A stretch of 64,000 nucleotides of DNA from Dipteris shenzhenensis (Eukaryota > Polypodiophyta > Polypodiopsida > Gleicheniales), in NCBI GenBank assembly GCA_047967505.1, contig CM106539.1. One strand, 5' to 3'. Shown here piece after piece: positions 1 through 12,540 of the stretch (the first letter of the stretch is position 1; each line of letters opens with the position of its first letter). The notes under the pieces were generated by a model. It saw only the letters and a list, made by a program, of their open reading frames with translations. It made no database searches and had not been told where the DNA came from. The position numbers and the translations under genes were made by a program.

Positions 1-2935
1 TTGAACAAAGCACAAGCCATATCAAATTGTTCCTCAGTGAGTTGAGCATTTTTAAAGATAGCTAAGACCCAAATGGAATCATTAGCCATAAATGCTCCTT
101 CACCAAAAAACTGTAAAAATACTTTTACCTCCTCAAAAGCTCTCCAAATAGATTGTCACAGTGAATTAACCCTTAACTTTACAGGGTTCAAGATTACAAA
201 CAACAGATAATAAGGGATAGCTCTTCCATTTGGGGGCCATTATCGGCCTGATCTATTTCATGTTCCTGAACAATAGTTGAGCCCAATCACTCTCTAGATT
301 TAGAATAGCTTTGATAACCCAAGTGGCAGATAGCTTTCTTTCTGCCATAGCAATATTTGTGACCCCTAGCCCTCCTTCTTTCTTAGGTTTAGTGCAATAA
401 GGCCACCTTACTTTAGAGATTTTGGAGTTACCTCCCCATAGAAAATACCTACAAACTACAATGAATTTGTCTAGAGTAGACTTGGGAGGTTCCCAACAAG
501 AAAGATAAAAAATAGAGATGCGATAAATGCAATGGTTGAGTGTCAGCCTCCTTCCTGCAAGATTGGTCTGAAATCCTCTCCACTTGTCAATCCTCTTCTA
601 AAATCTGTCCATGAGCCAATCCCATCTTTGTTTCATGGATATGTCAAATCACATGGGTATCCCCAATAGCCTAAACATAGTGCCTTTGTTAATCTTATGG
701 CATCCTAGATTCTACAAATAAATCTGCTTCTTACCATTGAGGGTGTCATAACCTATTTTGGTATGATTAATTCTAGAACCAAATGTTTTACAGAAGATGT
801 ATAGACAGTCCATTATGCATCTAACATCATGCTTAGTATTTTTGGAGGTGAGTGTGGTGTCATAAGCAAATTGTTGGCACACTAACTGCCTCCCAGACAT
901 GAGTTCAATCTCTTTAGGATTACCTTTCTGAATCTGACTCTTGAGAAGCCACCCCACCCAAGAGAGTTAGCGGCAATTGCAAAGAGGAGGGGGGCAAGAG
1001 GGCAGACTTGCCTAATTAACCTTTTCAAAAAGGGGAGCTCATGAGTCATGTCTCCATTAACACATATCTTGGATGATGCATTAGTGAGCCATAATTTGAC
1101 ATAAGAAATGAATGAGAAATCGAGACCCATATCTTGTCAAGATTGTATAAGAAAGTCCCATTCCAGCCTATCATATGCTTTATCAAACTCTATCTTGAGG
1201 AAGCATATATCTTGATTAGTTTCCTTAGCATATTCACACCCCTCCCAAATATTTATGATTGCCTCCAAAGGATGACACCCTTTTATGAAGCCAAGCTCAT
1301 CCTTAGAGCCTTCCTTGAAGATGAGATTTATGATTCCTCCATTAAAATGAGAGGGTAGAGCACACTTGGAAATACTTTCTTGCCATAGTAGAGCAGTAAG
1401 TAGGGTCAAACTATGTCCCAAAAAGCCTTGTAAAATTCAATGGGAAGACCATCCTCTCCTGGTGTTTTTCCATCTGCCATCACTATAATTGCTTCCTTCA
1501 ACTCTTCAATGGTAAAAGGATTCTCTAAACAACCCATGTCAAACCTCTCTACAGCTTTTCCTTTTACAGCTTGGCACAACTCTCTAGCTCTCTAGACCTC
1601 TTCATATGGAGTTATTGCGCAGAGGAGTGGAGTGCCTAGAAACGGCTATGTGTCAAACTAATATTCTCCTTTGTTGTGGATGAGACCAAAGTGCCATCAT
1701 CCTTCTTCAATAGAAGGATGTCCTCATTGAATATTTTTCTTCTAATAAGCTTAAAAGTTTCCTTGGTTGGCCTATCAATCTTACCTGCCCACCAGTCCCT
1801 GTAATACACCTTGGTGTCATTCAGTCTAATTTGCTCCTATTTTCTAAGCTCTTTTTTAGCAGTTAACAAATCACTTTGGGCATCTAGATCTCTTGCTTTG
1901 GCCTATAGCTCTAAACTCTTAATCTCTCTCCATTCTTCGAGCTCTAATCCTAGCTCTATTCTTTCTAGTTGTCTTGAGGAGTTTCTGAGTATTCTCAACT
2001 GCAACAACCAAGCATCTGCAACAACAGAAGCGGACTCAACAAAGGCATTATCCCAACCTATCTTTATCATGGATTGGACACTCTTCAAAGCAACAAGTGT
2101 TGGGTCTTCTTTAAACCAGGAAGCTCCTCTATGTCTAGACCCAAAGTCACAACAAAGAAAGACTAGCTTGTGGTTTGAAATAGTTAGAGAGAAGAAAGTC
2201 TTAGTCTTAAAAGAGATAAGATTACTCAAAAGGCCCTGGGAAAGATAAAACATGTCTAACTTGGCTTCTCTTCTACAATCACCCAATTGACTATTGTATC
2301 AAATGAGATCCCCCTCTAGACATGCACCCACCAGCTGCCAGTGCTCTTTAAAGGCCTCCCAAGTATCAAGTTCAAAGCCTCTAATAACAGTGCCCTTTTC
2401 CAACCATTTATCTCCCTTCCTTTCTACCATATTGAAATATCCCATAGCAAAACAATTGCCATCTGTACATAGTAGAGATTCCTATAATACCTTTTTGTCT
2501 GCTACTGCATTTGGGGCATACATAGAAATTATTGTAAATTTATTCCCTTCGATGAAGCATTTGAGAAGTACCCATCTGTTTTGACCATCTATGACCACTT
2601 GGGTAACTCCTTCATTGAAGTGAGAGAGGACTCCAATAGTAGTCTCTCCTTCCCTTCCACATGGAAAGTATAATACTAGACTCTTGTTTTGTCTATAGAT
2701 TTCAATCTACTCTCTAGATTGACTCCATAAGCCTTGACCTCTTGAAATGCTAGAAAAGTAGGGGAGAGTGAGTTAGCTCTCAACCAGTGAGAAAAATCCT
2801 CTCCTCCTCCAGGGTCCATCAACCCTCTAACATTAAAGTTCAATAAGGAGACTGATTTACCTAGACATTCTTTTTCTGCCCATTCTTTAACATTAAGGGT
2901 CAATAAGGAGACTAATTTACCTGAGATTCAATAGC
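1..2935 (-). mobile_element. Decayed LINE (L1-type) ORF2: EEP endonuclease plus reverse transcriptase
   Basis: Antisense non-LTR retrotransposon, running off the left edge. Read on the - strand, the endonuclease starts near 2903 (LLNFNVRGL), followed by FLAFQEVKAYG. A MGYFNMVERKGD segment near 2460-2425 corresponds to the GDFNMVE motif of LINE EEP nucleases, with D changed to Y. The region 2286-1903 is the EEP-to-RT linker (NHKLVFL). The RT follows: GEDGLPIEFYKAFW (about 1460-1421), KIEFDKAYDRLEWDFL (about 1200-1140), RQVCPLAPLLFAI (about 1010-970) and QFAYDTTL (about 875-850), the last standing for the catalytic F-A-D-D box with one Asp replaced by Tyr. Stops and frameshifts separate the blocks, so it is dead. 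Two other copies of the family lie at 10-12.5 kb and 14.6-15.5 kb. The family identification is firm; the limits are approximate. Confidence 0.85.
2827..2921. repeat. Tandem duplication at the LINE ORF2 start
   Basis: A block of about 34 bp (AACATTAA..TCAATAAGGAGAC..ATTTACCT) occurs at 2827-2860 and again at 2888-2921, a spacing of 61 bp. It covers the sequence encoding the first residues of the endonuclease and has left a second, out-of-frame copy of that segment. Confidence 0.7.
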
Positions 2936-4925
2936 GGATTTGTAGCTTGTCCCATCTGTCTGTGCTGGCGTGACCTTCTCTCTAAGCCGTGAGATCATCA
3001 ACAATACCATGCAAACCAAAATGTGCATTTGAATCTAGCTGGGGGAAGGAAGGGTAGTGATGGTAACCAGTTTGGCCATCACCATCAAAGCCACTACCAT
3101 CTCGATCTCCATCGTCCATCCTAGCCTCATGAATTTTGATATTAATTTAGGAAAGGTTTAAATTTTTCCACATGGTAGCAAGGCCACCCATAGTGCCACA
3201 TCATTACCTATCCTACCACATCAATAGGACATGTTGCATAGCCACACGAGTAGGCCACATCATTATTGTTGATAGATCATCAAGCCACATCAATATTTCC
3301 ACCTAAGCATACACACTATTATAAGCATGTGCATACACATTTCCACATCATACATAGTGCCACATCATCACATCATGTTGCATTATCATTTTTTACCACT
3401 CCTTGGATAAAATTTGGCACAAAATTCAAATGGCCATAACTTTTGATCTTGAAGGAATTTTACAGTGGTCTAACAAGTAAAGATGATAAAAAAATAATGC
3501 TCGGCACACAAAGCTCATCAAAATTACATTTTCAATTTTCCACATGCTAGAATCATTCAATACTCTTCATTGGAACCACCACATGATCCATTATAGCCAT
3601 CTAACAGATAAAATGAACGAAGTAAAATTCATTTTGCTACATTTTATGCATCGATGTGTAGTCTAGCTATAGACTAACATCACCCTAAAGGAGATTGAAC
3701 TCCACCAATCCATGTGGCCATTGCCTAAATCCCCCCATTAGCTCCCATGAAGATTAGTCCAATCAGTTCTAACATCGACATTCACTCTCATACATATGAC
3801 ACCAATTCAATACTCTCGGCATAGGTACTTCATCACATCAAATATTTATGGCACTTGGTACAATGATCTTTCTTAGATTTAGACAATTGCATGCATCTTG
3901 CACACACGCACTGTCACATTTTTTGACTATTTTTTGGCATTGTATAGCCTTTTGGACATTCTCGACACATGGTTGTGGTCATACTACTACATGCTTGATT
4001 GTTGGCACATGGTTGTAGTCATATTACTATAGGCTTTATTTTTGGCACAAAGCCCTTTTGCAATGGCTTGCTTCTCAGAATTTTTGAGTACTCCACATGA
4101 TTGGGACCATGCTTACAAAATATATTTTTTTGAGAGGGAGTCACAAAGTTGTGCAAATTTATAGGTTTAATATAAGCCCAATAGTGGAAACTCATGCATA
4201 AGCCCCATAGAGGTAGCTCACAATGTTCTCATGGGTAGACAATCTTAATGGTAAAAGGGTAAGCCTCTAGCATAGAGCAACAACGAATCTCTAACATGGA
4301 GCTATTCACATCACATATTTTATGATACACCAATCATAGACTCTAAGTGATATTTGTGAGTGCAAAGATAGCTTTGTTCAAACGAGCTTCAAACTTTCAT
4401 TGTTGCCAAAGGGTATGTATCAGTCTATCATGCCAACTAAGAGATTATTGGTCTTGAGAGATAGGACACAGATACACCATATGATTTTATGGATTAAGAT
4501 ATCCATTTTGAGGTAAGCATCTTATCTAAATCAACTCAACTTGATTCTAGTGATGTACAACCATCACATGTATGCATGGATCCGGCTCCATCTACTACAT
4601 CAAATGATGTAGATATGCAAAAGGTTCAAGAGTGATCATGCAAATTTTCCAAAGGTATCTCCTCAATATGAGGATCTCATAGCTCCATTAGCATGTGCAA
4701 AGATGCATGCCTTAGTCCATCTAGCTCCTGAGGTAGCTTCATTTTAAAATCGATTACCTATGCCTTCACTTGGACTTAGTTTCCAACAATATTTTAGATC
4801 AACAAATCAATTTTCATGACATTTTAACATTGGTTCACTTATACCACAATGCATACTACTTAGATCCAATTATCACTCCCCTTTTTTATCCAACAAAGCA
4901 TTCCTCATCACATGAATACAGTGGA
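2936..4925. other. Unassigned intergenic sequence
   Basis: No coherent gene is visible on either strand. Around 3160-3390 the sequence is rich in CACATCAT-like words with imperfect repetition. At 3965-4050 there are two copies of a block containing CACATGGTTGTRGTCAT. Around 4150-4290 short near-repeats contain AGCCCCATAG/AGCCTCTAGC. It may be the deeply decayed 5' part of the Copia element that becomes recognisable at about 4930, but nothing in the translation shows this. Confidence 0.5.
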
Positions 4926-5405
4926 CATTAACATGTTTAACCATGGAGTAACTTGGGGAACCTCAAAGTAGGTACATTGTATTTATCTACCAATAATTCT
5001 TAATCCTCCATTGCTTTAGCTTCTATAGGAGCGGATACAACTCTATGGCATCATAGGCTTGGACACGTGAGTGAGAAGGGGATGTAGATTCTTCACTCAA
5101 GAAAAGTGTTACCCAATTTGAAGCAGGTTGATTTGGATTTTTATGAGAACTGTGTTTAAGGAAAATAGAAGAGAGTCATATTTCTTAGAGTTGGGAAGAA
5201 AAGAAGAGAGAAAAGTTAGAGCTTCTGCATATGCAGATGTATGGGGTCCTGCTAATGTATCATCTCTTGGTGGTTCTCACTATTACGTTACTTTTATTGA
5301 TGATGTAAGTAGAAAAACTTGAGTTTATTGCATTCCAAGAAAATTGATGTCTTGGAAACTTTTAAGAAATGGAAAGCTTTGGCTGAGAATGAGGTACGAA
5401 AGAAG

Positions 5406-5730
5406 TGTTGAGAGTTGTGGTGCCATGAGCACATGTAGAGCAAAGGTATGAGCAAAGGGCAAGCTGCCACATGGCATGGAGGAGATATCCCACATGTGAG
5501 CAAGCAAATGGATGTAAGTACCCTCACCTATAAAAGGGAGGTTCATTTGAAGGAATATCAATCAAGCACTTTGCACTATCTCAAGATTCTCTTTATGAGT
5601 CCAAGCTAATCTATCTTGGAACCTAATTGACTTGAGATACATGTCATGAGCACTCTCTTCATCATGTTTCCACACAGGTTCCATCCACCTTAGAGTGCTC
5701 CATAGATCCTGAGGCACACATATTTTGTCA
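5406..5730 (+). repeat. 5' LTR of the nested element
   Basis: 325 bp, TG...CA termini, with a TATA-like CTATAAAAG at about 5528-5536 that would start transcription inside the LTR. It pairs with 7852-8176. Confidence 0.95.
5528..5536 (+). promoter_or_regulatory. LTR TATA box
   Basis: CTATAAAAG about 120 bp into the LTR. The identical sequence occurs at the equivalent place in the 3' LTR (about 7974-7982). Confidence 0.6.
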
Positions 5731-5742
5731 TGGTATCAGAGC
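5731..5742 (+). promoter_or_regulatory. Primer-binding site (initiator tRNA-Met type)
   Basis: TGGTATCAGAGC begins at the base after the 5' LTR. This is the standard plant PBS complementary to the 3' end of initiator tRNA-Met and fixes the orientation of the element as +. Confidence 0.9.
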
Positions 5743-7660
5743 ATAGGTCTAGTCTCCTAGATTAGTTGTAGGCATGTCTTAGGAGCTCATGTTTTTCTCC
5801 TAGGTTAGTTTTAGTTTTAGAAGGAGAGTTCTTATGAAATTTCCGTCTTCCCATTTTGAAAGAGAGCGATTCATAATCTTCTGTGAGAGAGAAAGAGAGA
5901 GTTCTTTGTGTGCTTTTCATTGAGAGAGAGAGTTTTCTATCATTGAGTAATAGAGAGGGAGAGAGAGCCCGAAGCTCTATCTACAATCATCCTTCAACAA
6001 ACGACTCTTGCAGTAGTTGCGCCAAGCATACAAGAGGCATCACCACAGCAATAGCTTCAGCAACCTTTGCAAAAGCAGCCTGCAACAACAAGCCTCATAG
6101 CCTTACAACAAGCATAGCGAGCTCTAGCGGCTTCTACGACTTCATCAACCACAGGTTTGCTACCTCTGTGTATTGCTATTCATAGCATAGCTGAGAAGAG
6201 CTTCAAGCAAAGAGCCACGAGCCTCCAAGCAACTCAGTAAGGGAGTCGGGAAGTGGTCTCGACGTCTACAACAATCACAAGCGAAGGCTCCAGCCTCCCG
6301 CCAGCCGACAGCTCCAACCAAGCTCCTACGATCCCAAATGGCAACCCGTTCACGACAGTAGCTCTAGGACATATGGATCTTTGGTCTGCTCATGAACAAG
6401 CTTTTCCTTGAATTCAAGATACTCCGAGACTATGAGGCAGATATACGATTGCTTCCTGAGTGGCCTGCAATAGGAGTCCGAAAGCTCCATCCTTGAGCTT
6501 ACTACAAAAGCCGCTCTATCCACAAGCTTCACGCTGCACTCACGCTGATCTTCCACGGGCTGATCTCCATCACACATAGGCTGATCTTCCACGGCTTTGG
6601 CTCAGCACCCGGTCGCTCCAACTGCATGCCCAACGAGCTGCTTAAGGCTCCCTTCATCTCTCCAGCACCTACTCAAAGGCAGCTCTAGCCCATCATCCTA
6701 GCCTCTCTCGAGCTTCAGCACACGGACGTTGACTGCTAGAAGAAGCCGCAGTAGATTAGGCAGCACAGAAGCAAATAGCCAGCCGCACGGCTCACTGGCC
6801 TGCTCCAGCAAAACAACGCGCTATCGGTCAGCCATCCCCGATGCCTCTCCAACGAGCCAACTAGTCTTCAATGGCTGTGACCACAGTAACAGCTTATCAC
6901 TGGCCTACTTCATTGACTCCACACCAGCGACTCCGGCCTCCTCTCCACGAGAAGCTCTACAGACGATGCGGCGCGGCGACGACCAATTCATCACCTTCCT
7001 TCTTTCTAAGGTTCTCAAATAGCCACGTGGTAGTACTAAACTGTAGTTAAATCTAGGTTTAGTTTAATGTTCTTTGGTCAAAGTTTTGCCACGTGGCAGA
7101 TAAGACTCAATCATGGTCTGATTAACTTAACCCACCATGGTTAGAGTTAGGGTTGGTTAACTCACAGTCAATAGTGCCACCTAAGCACATAGCCCCTGCC
7201 AAGCACAGGTTTGGAATTCAACATATGAATCCCTGTGCCACATCATCAAAGGCCCTCTTCTTCACAAAACCTTCAACAAGGCATAACTTGCAATCCAGGA
7301 AGAATTTGGAGACGCTCCAAAAAGGAAAAGTGATCGTCTTTTTGAGCTCTACGCGCCTGTCAAATCAGAATCATTGTACGCAATTAGACACTGCCAATAT
7401 TGAAAGAAATCAATTGGTAAGACCTTTGCAACAAATGAAAAAGCAACGCATGAATGCAGAAAGCATGCCAAAAGCACAAGTGCATGAGATGACCATAGCC
7501 CGAAACATGGCATCCACACATAAAGCATTAAGGTACATGGAAGAACAAAGCATCATGCATCAAACTACGTCAAGCGAAGAAGCAAACGCCATCGTCATCA
7601 AGCCATGAGCCAAAAGGTGACATCAATGGAATGTATTGAAAAACAAAAACCTTGCCAACC
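5743..7660 (+). other. Internal region of the nested LTR element, no recognised protein
   Basis: The frames at 5883-6185, 6729-7022 and 7153-7608 are 97-151 codons long and match no retroelement domain I know. A GA-rich stretch (GAGAGAGAGAAAG, about 5885-5965) lies just behind the PBS, as is common in LTR leader regions. At 6990-7150 the CCACGTGG word occurs twice (7022 and 7090 area). GC content is higher than in the surroundings (about 6200-7000). This could be captured host sequence, which is usual in large non-autonomous elements, but I cannot name a donor gene. Confidence 0.45.
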
Positions 7661-7686
7661 TTGCCTATATGTTTGTAATCAAACCT

Positions 7687-7851
7687 GACCACCTGAGAGT
7701 AGCTATGAAAGCACCCAGGGGAGGTATTGACATGTAAAAAGCCACACTTGACCACCTTAAGTAGCAATGCATGCACTAAGGGGAGGTTATGGAATGTAAC
7801 TCACATCTGACCACCTTGCAGTAGCCAAAGGATTATGGCACCACGGGGAGG
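7687..7851 (+). repeat. Three short tandem repeats ending in purine tracts before the 3' LTR
   Basis: Three units each start TGACCACCT (about 7687, 7749, 7808) and end in a G-rich tract: CAGGGGAGGT, AAGGGGAGGT and ACGGGGAGGT. The last one touches the 3' LTR and would be the polypurine tract that primes plus-strand synthesis. Confidence 0.7.
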
Positions 7852-8176
7852 TGTTGAGAGTTGTGGTGCCATGAGCACATGTAGAGCAAAGGTATGAGCA
7901 AAGGATAAGCTGCCACATGGCATGGAGGAGATATCCCACATGTGAGCAAGCAAATGGATGTAAGTACCCTCACCTATAAAAGGGAGGTTCATTTGAAGGA
8001 ATATCAATCAAGCACTTTGCACTATCTCAAGATTCTCTTTATGAGTCCAAGCTAATCTAGCTTGGAACCTAATTGACTTGAGATACATGTCATGAGCACT
8101 CTCTTCATCATGTTTCCACACAGGTTCCATCCACCTTAGAGTGCTCCATAGATCCTGAGGCACACATATTTTGTCA
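7852..8176 (+). repeat. 3' LTR of the nested element
   Basis: 325 bp, nearly identical to 5406-5730. The visible differences are a GC-to-AT dinucleotide change about 55 bp in and one T-to-G change about 185 bp in. Confidence 0.95.
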
Positions 8177-8800
8177 AGAAGTTGAAGGCTCTCAGATCAG
8201 ATAATGGAGGCGAATACTACCGCAAAGATTTTGATAGTTACTATTCATACAATGGAATTCGTAGAGAGAAGACAACTTCAAGAACACCATAAGAAAATCT
8301 TATGTCAAAGAGGATGAACAAAACAATCATGGAGCATGCAAGGAGCATGAGACTACATGCAAGCATGCCCTTATAGCTTGATAGATCACCTTCAAGTTCC
8401 TTAGATGGTGCCATTCCAGAAGAGGAATGGATAGGTAAAAAGGTTAACTATTCTTTTCTGAAGGATTTGGTTGTGAATCTCGCTTGTCAATATTAATAAG
8501 GAATTGATAACAAAGCTTGAGGCAAAATCCAAGAAGTGCATCTTTATTGGATATGGAGATAGTGAGTTTCGTTATCGTCTGTGGGATTATGATAGTAACA
8601 AAATCATTAGGAGCAGAGATGTTGTATTCAATGTGTCTGTTATGCATAAAGATCACTTGCAGCAAAAAAGAAAGAAAGAAAATTTAGACATAGAATATAC
8701 AATTCTTGATGAAATCATAGGAGATGAAATTCCAAAGGTTGCAGAAAGTGAGAATGTGTAGTAGCAAGAACCTCAAATTCCCCAGGATTCCTATCGACCC

Positions 8801-10079
8801 CATTTAAAGATCCTTCTCCTCTTTGTTTGATATGTTTCTATAGTGCTTGGGACCCAAGACTTTGCAAATTCTATACGACTTATGCCTAAATGTGGGATAA
8901 ATCTTATGACACTATAAGAGGAGACTGTAAGGCACCCTCTATACTCTATCGATATGTAGTCAAATAAGATATGGGTGACACTAAAAATATCATTGTGTCT
9001 TTACAATGTCTTGATCAAGTCTATATCCCAATCAGAAATATCGTACAACTCCTCTTCTTTGCTCGCATGAGAAGTGGCTATCATGAAAATGTGTTATGCT
9101 TCATGAGAGATGGCCCTCATATGCATTCATGAAAGGCGGTATGAGATGAGGGTTGAGGAAGATTTTGTGTATGTGATGAATGCAATTGCCCTTTATGTAT
9201 ACTCTTGACTCATTGAAAATTTCATTGGTCTCTTTAATATTCAAAAGGGACTTTATATACCATTTGTTTCTTTTTTGGGTAATACTTTGAGTCTAATTTA
9301 GAAATTAATTGTAAAAATTTTGAGAAAAGCCCAAGAATATATTTTCTAGCTTCTGGCACAACACATATTTTCAAAAGTAATAAAGTAATCACATTTTAAC
9401 AAACCAAAAAGCAATATAGCTAAAATGCATGGAATCAAAAAATTGTAAGGTTTACATTCACAAGTGATCTCACACTTTAGAATCTATTAAATGTATTCAA
9501 TCACTATATGAGTGGCCAAAATATACGGAGGCTTTGAGTTATCAGGCATTAATGTTGCTTCAAGTCACCTTCTTTCCATTCAAGTTAAAGAAAATATCTA
9601 AGGCATCAAAGGTGATACCAACAAATTGTCAAATGTGCTTCAAGCTCCAACTATCTATAACCCCAACACATTGGATTTTACCATTTGGAATATGTATCTC
9701 TATCTTTGTTGCATCCACTACATCACTCTTCATAGGAATCCATGTGCTATGGTTATCTTTCCAATGCCTCTAAGCATATCTCATATAATCAACTCCATGC
9801 ACAACTCGATACCTTGCTAATAAAAATTCCTTACTAACTATGCATTTAAAATGGTCTTCCTTCTAAAACCTTCTCTGACATCCCACATTGGGTATAGGAG
9901 ATTATCAAGTAGTTCCTCTACCATGTCTTTGCATACCCACATGGTCATTTTTTTGTGAATGAATACTTATTTAAAGCAGTGGATGAATACTATGGAGGGC
10001 ATAAACCAACTCACACCTATATATTTTGAACCAAATGTAAATTTTAGTGATAATTGAATATCTGATCTCATCTTCCTCC
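8801..10079. other. Unassigned intergenic sequence
   Basis: No recognisable gene on either strand. AT-rich. The frames at 9534-9820 are short and overlap in two registers without any motif. Confidence 0.45.
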
Positions 10080-12540
10080 TCAATGCATGTGCAGTGAATG
10101 GATTAAGAAGAAGCCATTCTGGGCTATCAAAGTAAGGGAGAGGAAAAGGATGGAGTCATCCATATGAAATTTCTCTTTGAGGTACTTGGTAGAATGCATT
10201 ATAGAAATAAATACTAGACTTTGTTAAGGAGACATGACTCTACTATGAGAACATTAGCTCCCAATGTCTTAATAGAAAGCTTGCAATGTTCCTACAAGAC
10301 TTTCCAATGTTGGGTTTTAACTTTGGGGGAAGGAAATATGTCTACACATGAATGAAGCAATGCTAAGCAACATGTCTATATGGTCTCTCTCCCTCAAGGG
10401 TCTGACATACTTTAAATTTCTAAGGAGGAGATTTGCCCAGTCCATGTTAGGATGAACATTTACTTTGATCACCCATGTTGTTGCCAATTTGTAAGCTGCA
10501 TACTAAATGTCTACCACACCTAGTCCTCCCTCAGCTTTTGGTCTTGTACAAAATGACCATCTTACCTTTCCAATCCTTCTTCTGGTGTCATTTCCTCCCC
10601 ACAAAAATATTTGCCATGGCCTAATGAACTTTTCCAATCCCATCTCTGATAGGTACCAACATGAGAGGTAAAATATAGAGATGGGGTAGATGCAATGATT
10701 TAAGACTACCCTTCTTCCAGCTAGATTAGCCTAGAAACCCCTCCATCTATTAAGTTTAATTTTGAATCTATTAAGGAACCAATCCCATACCTCCTTTATA
10801 GTAACACCATAGCCCATAGGAATACCCAACATTTGAAATTTTTTCCTTTAAGAAACTTTTTATAGTCAAGTTGATTAAAATGACCTGGTCGTTACCTGAA
10901 TACAGTGAATAACTTGTTTTGGCATGGTTTATAATTGAAACTTTTTACAGTCTAGTTGATTTAAAATTACTTGGTCGTTACCTGAATATAGTGAATAACT
11001 TGTTTTGGCATGGTTTATGATTGAGATAGAGGCCAAGAAGAATGTATCCAAGTAGTTTAGAGCCTTTGTTATGTCCTAGGGAGCATTTCTAAAACTCTGA
11101 GTAAGATTTATATGATCAGCAAATTGTTGTTTGACTGATTAGTTACCAATTATTACCTGAGGGAATCTCAATACCTTTGAGAGCACCCTTGACCACCTAA
11201 TCTTGCAGCCATCCAAGGGCATCAGTAGCTCTTGCAAAAGAAAGAGGGGCTAAGGGACATACCTGATTGATAGATCTCTTCAAGAGAAAAGGTCAACTCG
11301 TCTCAGCATGGACACATATGTTTGCAGAGGCATTAGTCAGGAATAATTGACATAAGATATGTATTTCTTACCTATAGTCCCAAGTCTTGTAGGGGCTGAA
11401 TTAAGATGTCCCAATTCAATCTATCATAAGCTTCATCAAAATCTATTTTGAGTAAGCATATGTCCTGCCTTGTTTCTTTTTTATATTCACATCCTTCCCA
11501 AACATTTATTATTGCCTCCATAGATGCCTCCCTTTTATAAAGCCTTTTTGTTGCTATAAGATCCATTTGTCCACTTTATTTTGAAGCCTCAAAGCTAATG
11601 CTTTAGCAAAAATCTTGTATCTGTAGTTTAGAATTAACAGAGGTCTCCAATTTGTAAGTTTTGTTTTATCACCTTCTTTAGGTATCAGTTTGATTAATTA
11701 TGGGAGCTACTCTAAGCTCAAACTCCCCTACCAAACCTTTAGTAAACATGGCCCAACTTTGTCCCAAAAGTATTTGTAGAATTCAATAGAGAGCCCATCT
11801 TCCCCTAGAGTCTTGCCATTTGCCATTGTTCGATTGATACCAACTTTTCTTTGAGCTTATCCAGTCTCCTGATGATTATTATAGCCTTGGTTTTTTTGCC
11901 TACTTTAGAATTCTTTGAGTGTTTGGTTCAGACAGCCTCAAGCCAAGCATCCGAGGCTCACATCACAGAGTTGAAAGCTAGTAACCAAGCTCTTGTGATA
12001 TCTTGCTACACCACCTACAGTTGATAAAGATAGGGACCTGTTTTAAACCAAGAAAGTATCTTTCTTCCTGATTTAAAATCAAAGGTATTGAAGATAGGTT
12101 TGTGATTAGATAATGTTAATGAAGATATTACATTACACTTGTGAGAGATAGTTTGGTCCAGTAACCCTAAGAAATGTAGACCTTGTCCAACTTGGCCTCT
12201 CTCCTAAGCTCACCTACCTTTCAATTACACCAAGTGAATGAACTTGTTGTACCTGCATCAATTACTTGAAGGCTCTTTGCGTTCTTCCCAGATTTACAGT
12301 TTTGAGCCTCTAAGACAAGACCCTTTTTAATGATTATCATCTGAAAATTCAACCATATCAAAATCACCAAGAAGAATAGTGTTGACCCCCGGAATGCTGA
12401 GAAAATACCAAGTATTTGTCCTTACCTATGAACCAGTAGGACCATAAGTGACTATAAAGAAAATGTTTTTTATTTTGCAACAATTGATTGAAATCCATTT
12501 GCTTTCTCTATCCTGTTGAAAATTGGTTATTTCATCCTTG
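10080..12540 (-). mobile_element. Second decayed antisense LINE (same family)
   Basis: Read on the - strand from about 12540: ESKWISINCCKIKNIF and then ILLGDFDMVEF (about 12390-12355), the LINE endonuclease GDFNMVE motif. The EEP-RT linker is at about 12130-12030 (NHKPIFNTFDFKS). The RT block is at 11566-11372: EAIINVWEGCEYKKET and CLLKIDFDEAYDRLNWDIL. RSINQVCPLAPLSFARATDA (about 11285-11225) is the RT motif that reads RQVCPLAPLLFAI in the first copy. The last recognisable part is near 10500 and the 3' end is about 10080. Many stops and frameshifts; inactive. A tandem duplication at 10852-11022 lies inside the RT C-terminal region. Confidence 0.82.
10852..11022. repeat. 85-bp tandem duplication within the LINE
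   Basis: Two copies of a unit starting GAAACTTTTTA (10852 and 10937) and ending in TTGGCATGGTTTATRATTG. They differ by a few substitutions, so the duplication happened after insertion. Confidence 0.75.

Larger units (their letters stand above)
5406..8176 (+). mobile_element. Complete non-autonomous LTR retrotransposon (TRIM/LARD-like) nested in Copia
   Basis: A 2771-bp element with two 325-bp direct terminal repeats beginning TGTTGAGAG and ending TTTTGTCA (5406-5730 and 7852-8176). I count 3 mismatches between the LTRs (about 99 percent identity), so the insertion is recent compared with its host element. The LTR is flanked on both sides by AGAAG (5401-5405 and 8177-8181), the expected 5-bp target duplication. 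A primer-binding site TGGTATCAGAGC follows the 5' LTR directly, and a GGGGAGG purine tract precedes the 3' LTR. The internal 2.1 kb has no gag, protease, integrase or RT, only short unrelated frames, so movement must have depended on proteins supplied by another element. Confidence 0.93.
4930..8800 (+). mobile_element. Decayed Ty1/Copia pol relic, split by a nested LTR element
   Basis: A Copia polyprotein fragment on the + strand, in two pieces. The left piece (about 4967-5400) reads VGTLYLSTNNS, then the GAG-pre-integrase motif LWHHRLGHVSEKGM (about 5040-5085), then the integrase start DVWGPANVSSLGGSHYYVTF and KWKALAENEVRK. The right piece resumes at 8177 with KLKALRSDNGGEYYRKDF, the integrase catalytic SDNGGEY region, then RMNKTIMEHARSMRLHA (about 8310-8355), IPEEEWIGKKVNYSFLKD (about 8418-8465) and, at 8504-8761, KCIFIGYGDSEFRYRLWDY and IIRSRDVVFN. 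Reverse transcriptase and RNase H are missing. Stops are frequent, so this is an old copy. The two pieces join exactly when the nested element at 5406-8176 and one 5-bp duplicate are ignored. Confidence 0.88.

Noticed and set aside
5731-7660. A host protein gene in the GC-richer interior of the nested LTR element (for example the 151-codon frame at 7153-7608)
   Set aside because: No domain, no splice-linked frame and no start context better than chance; kept as possible captured sequence.
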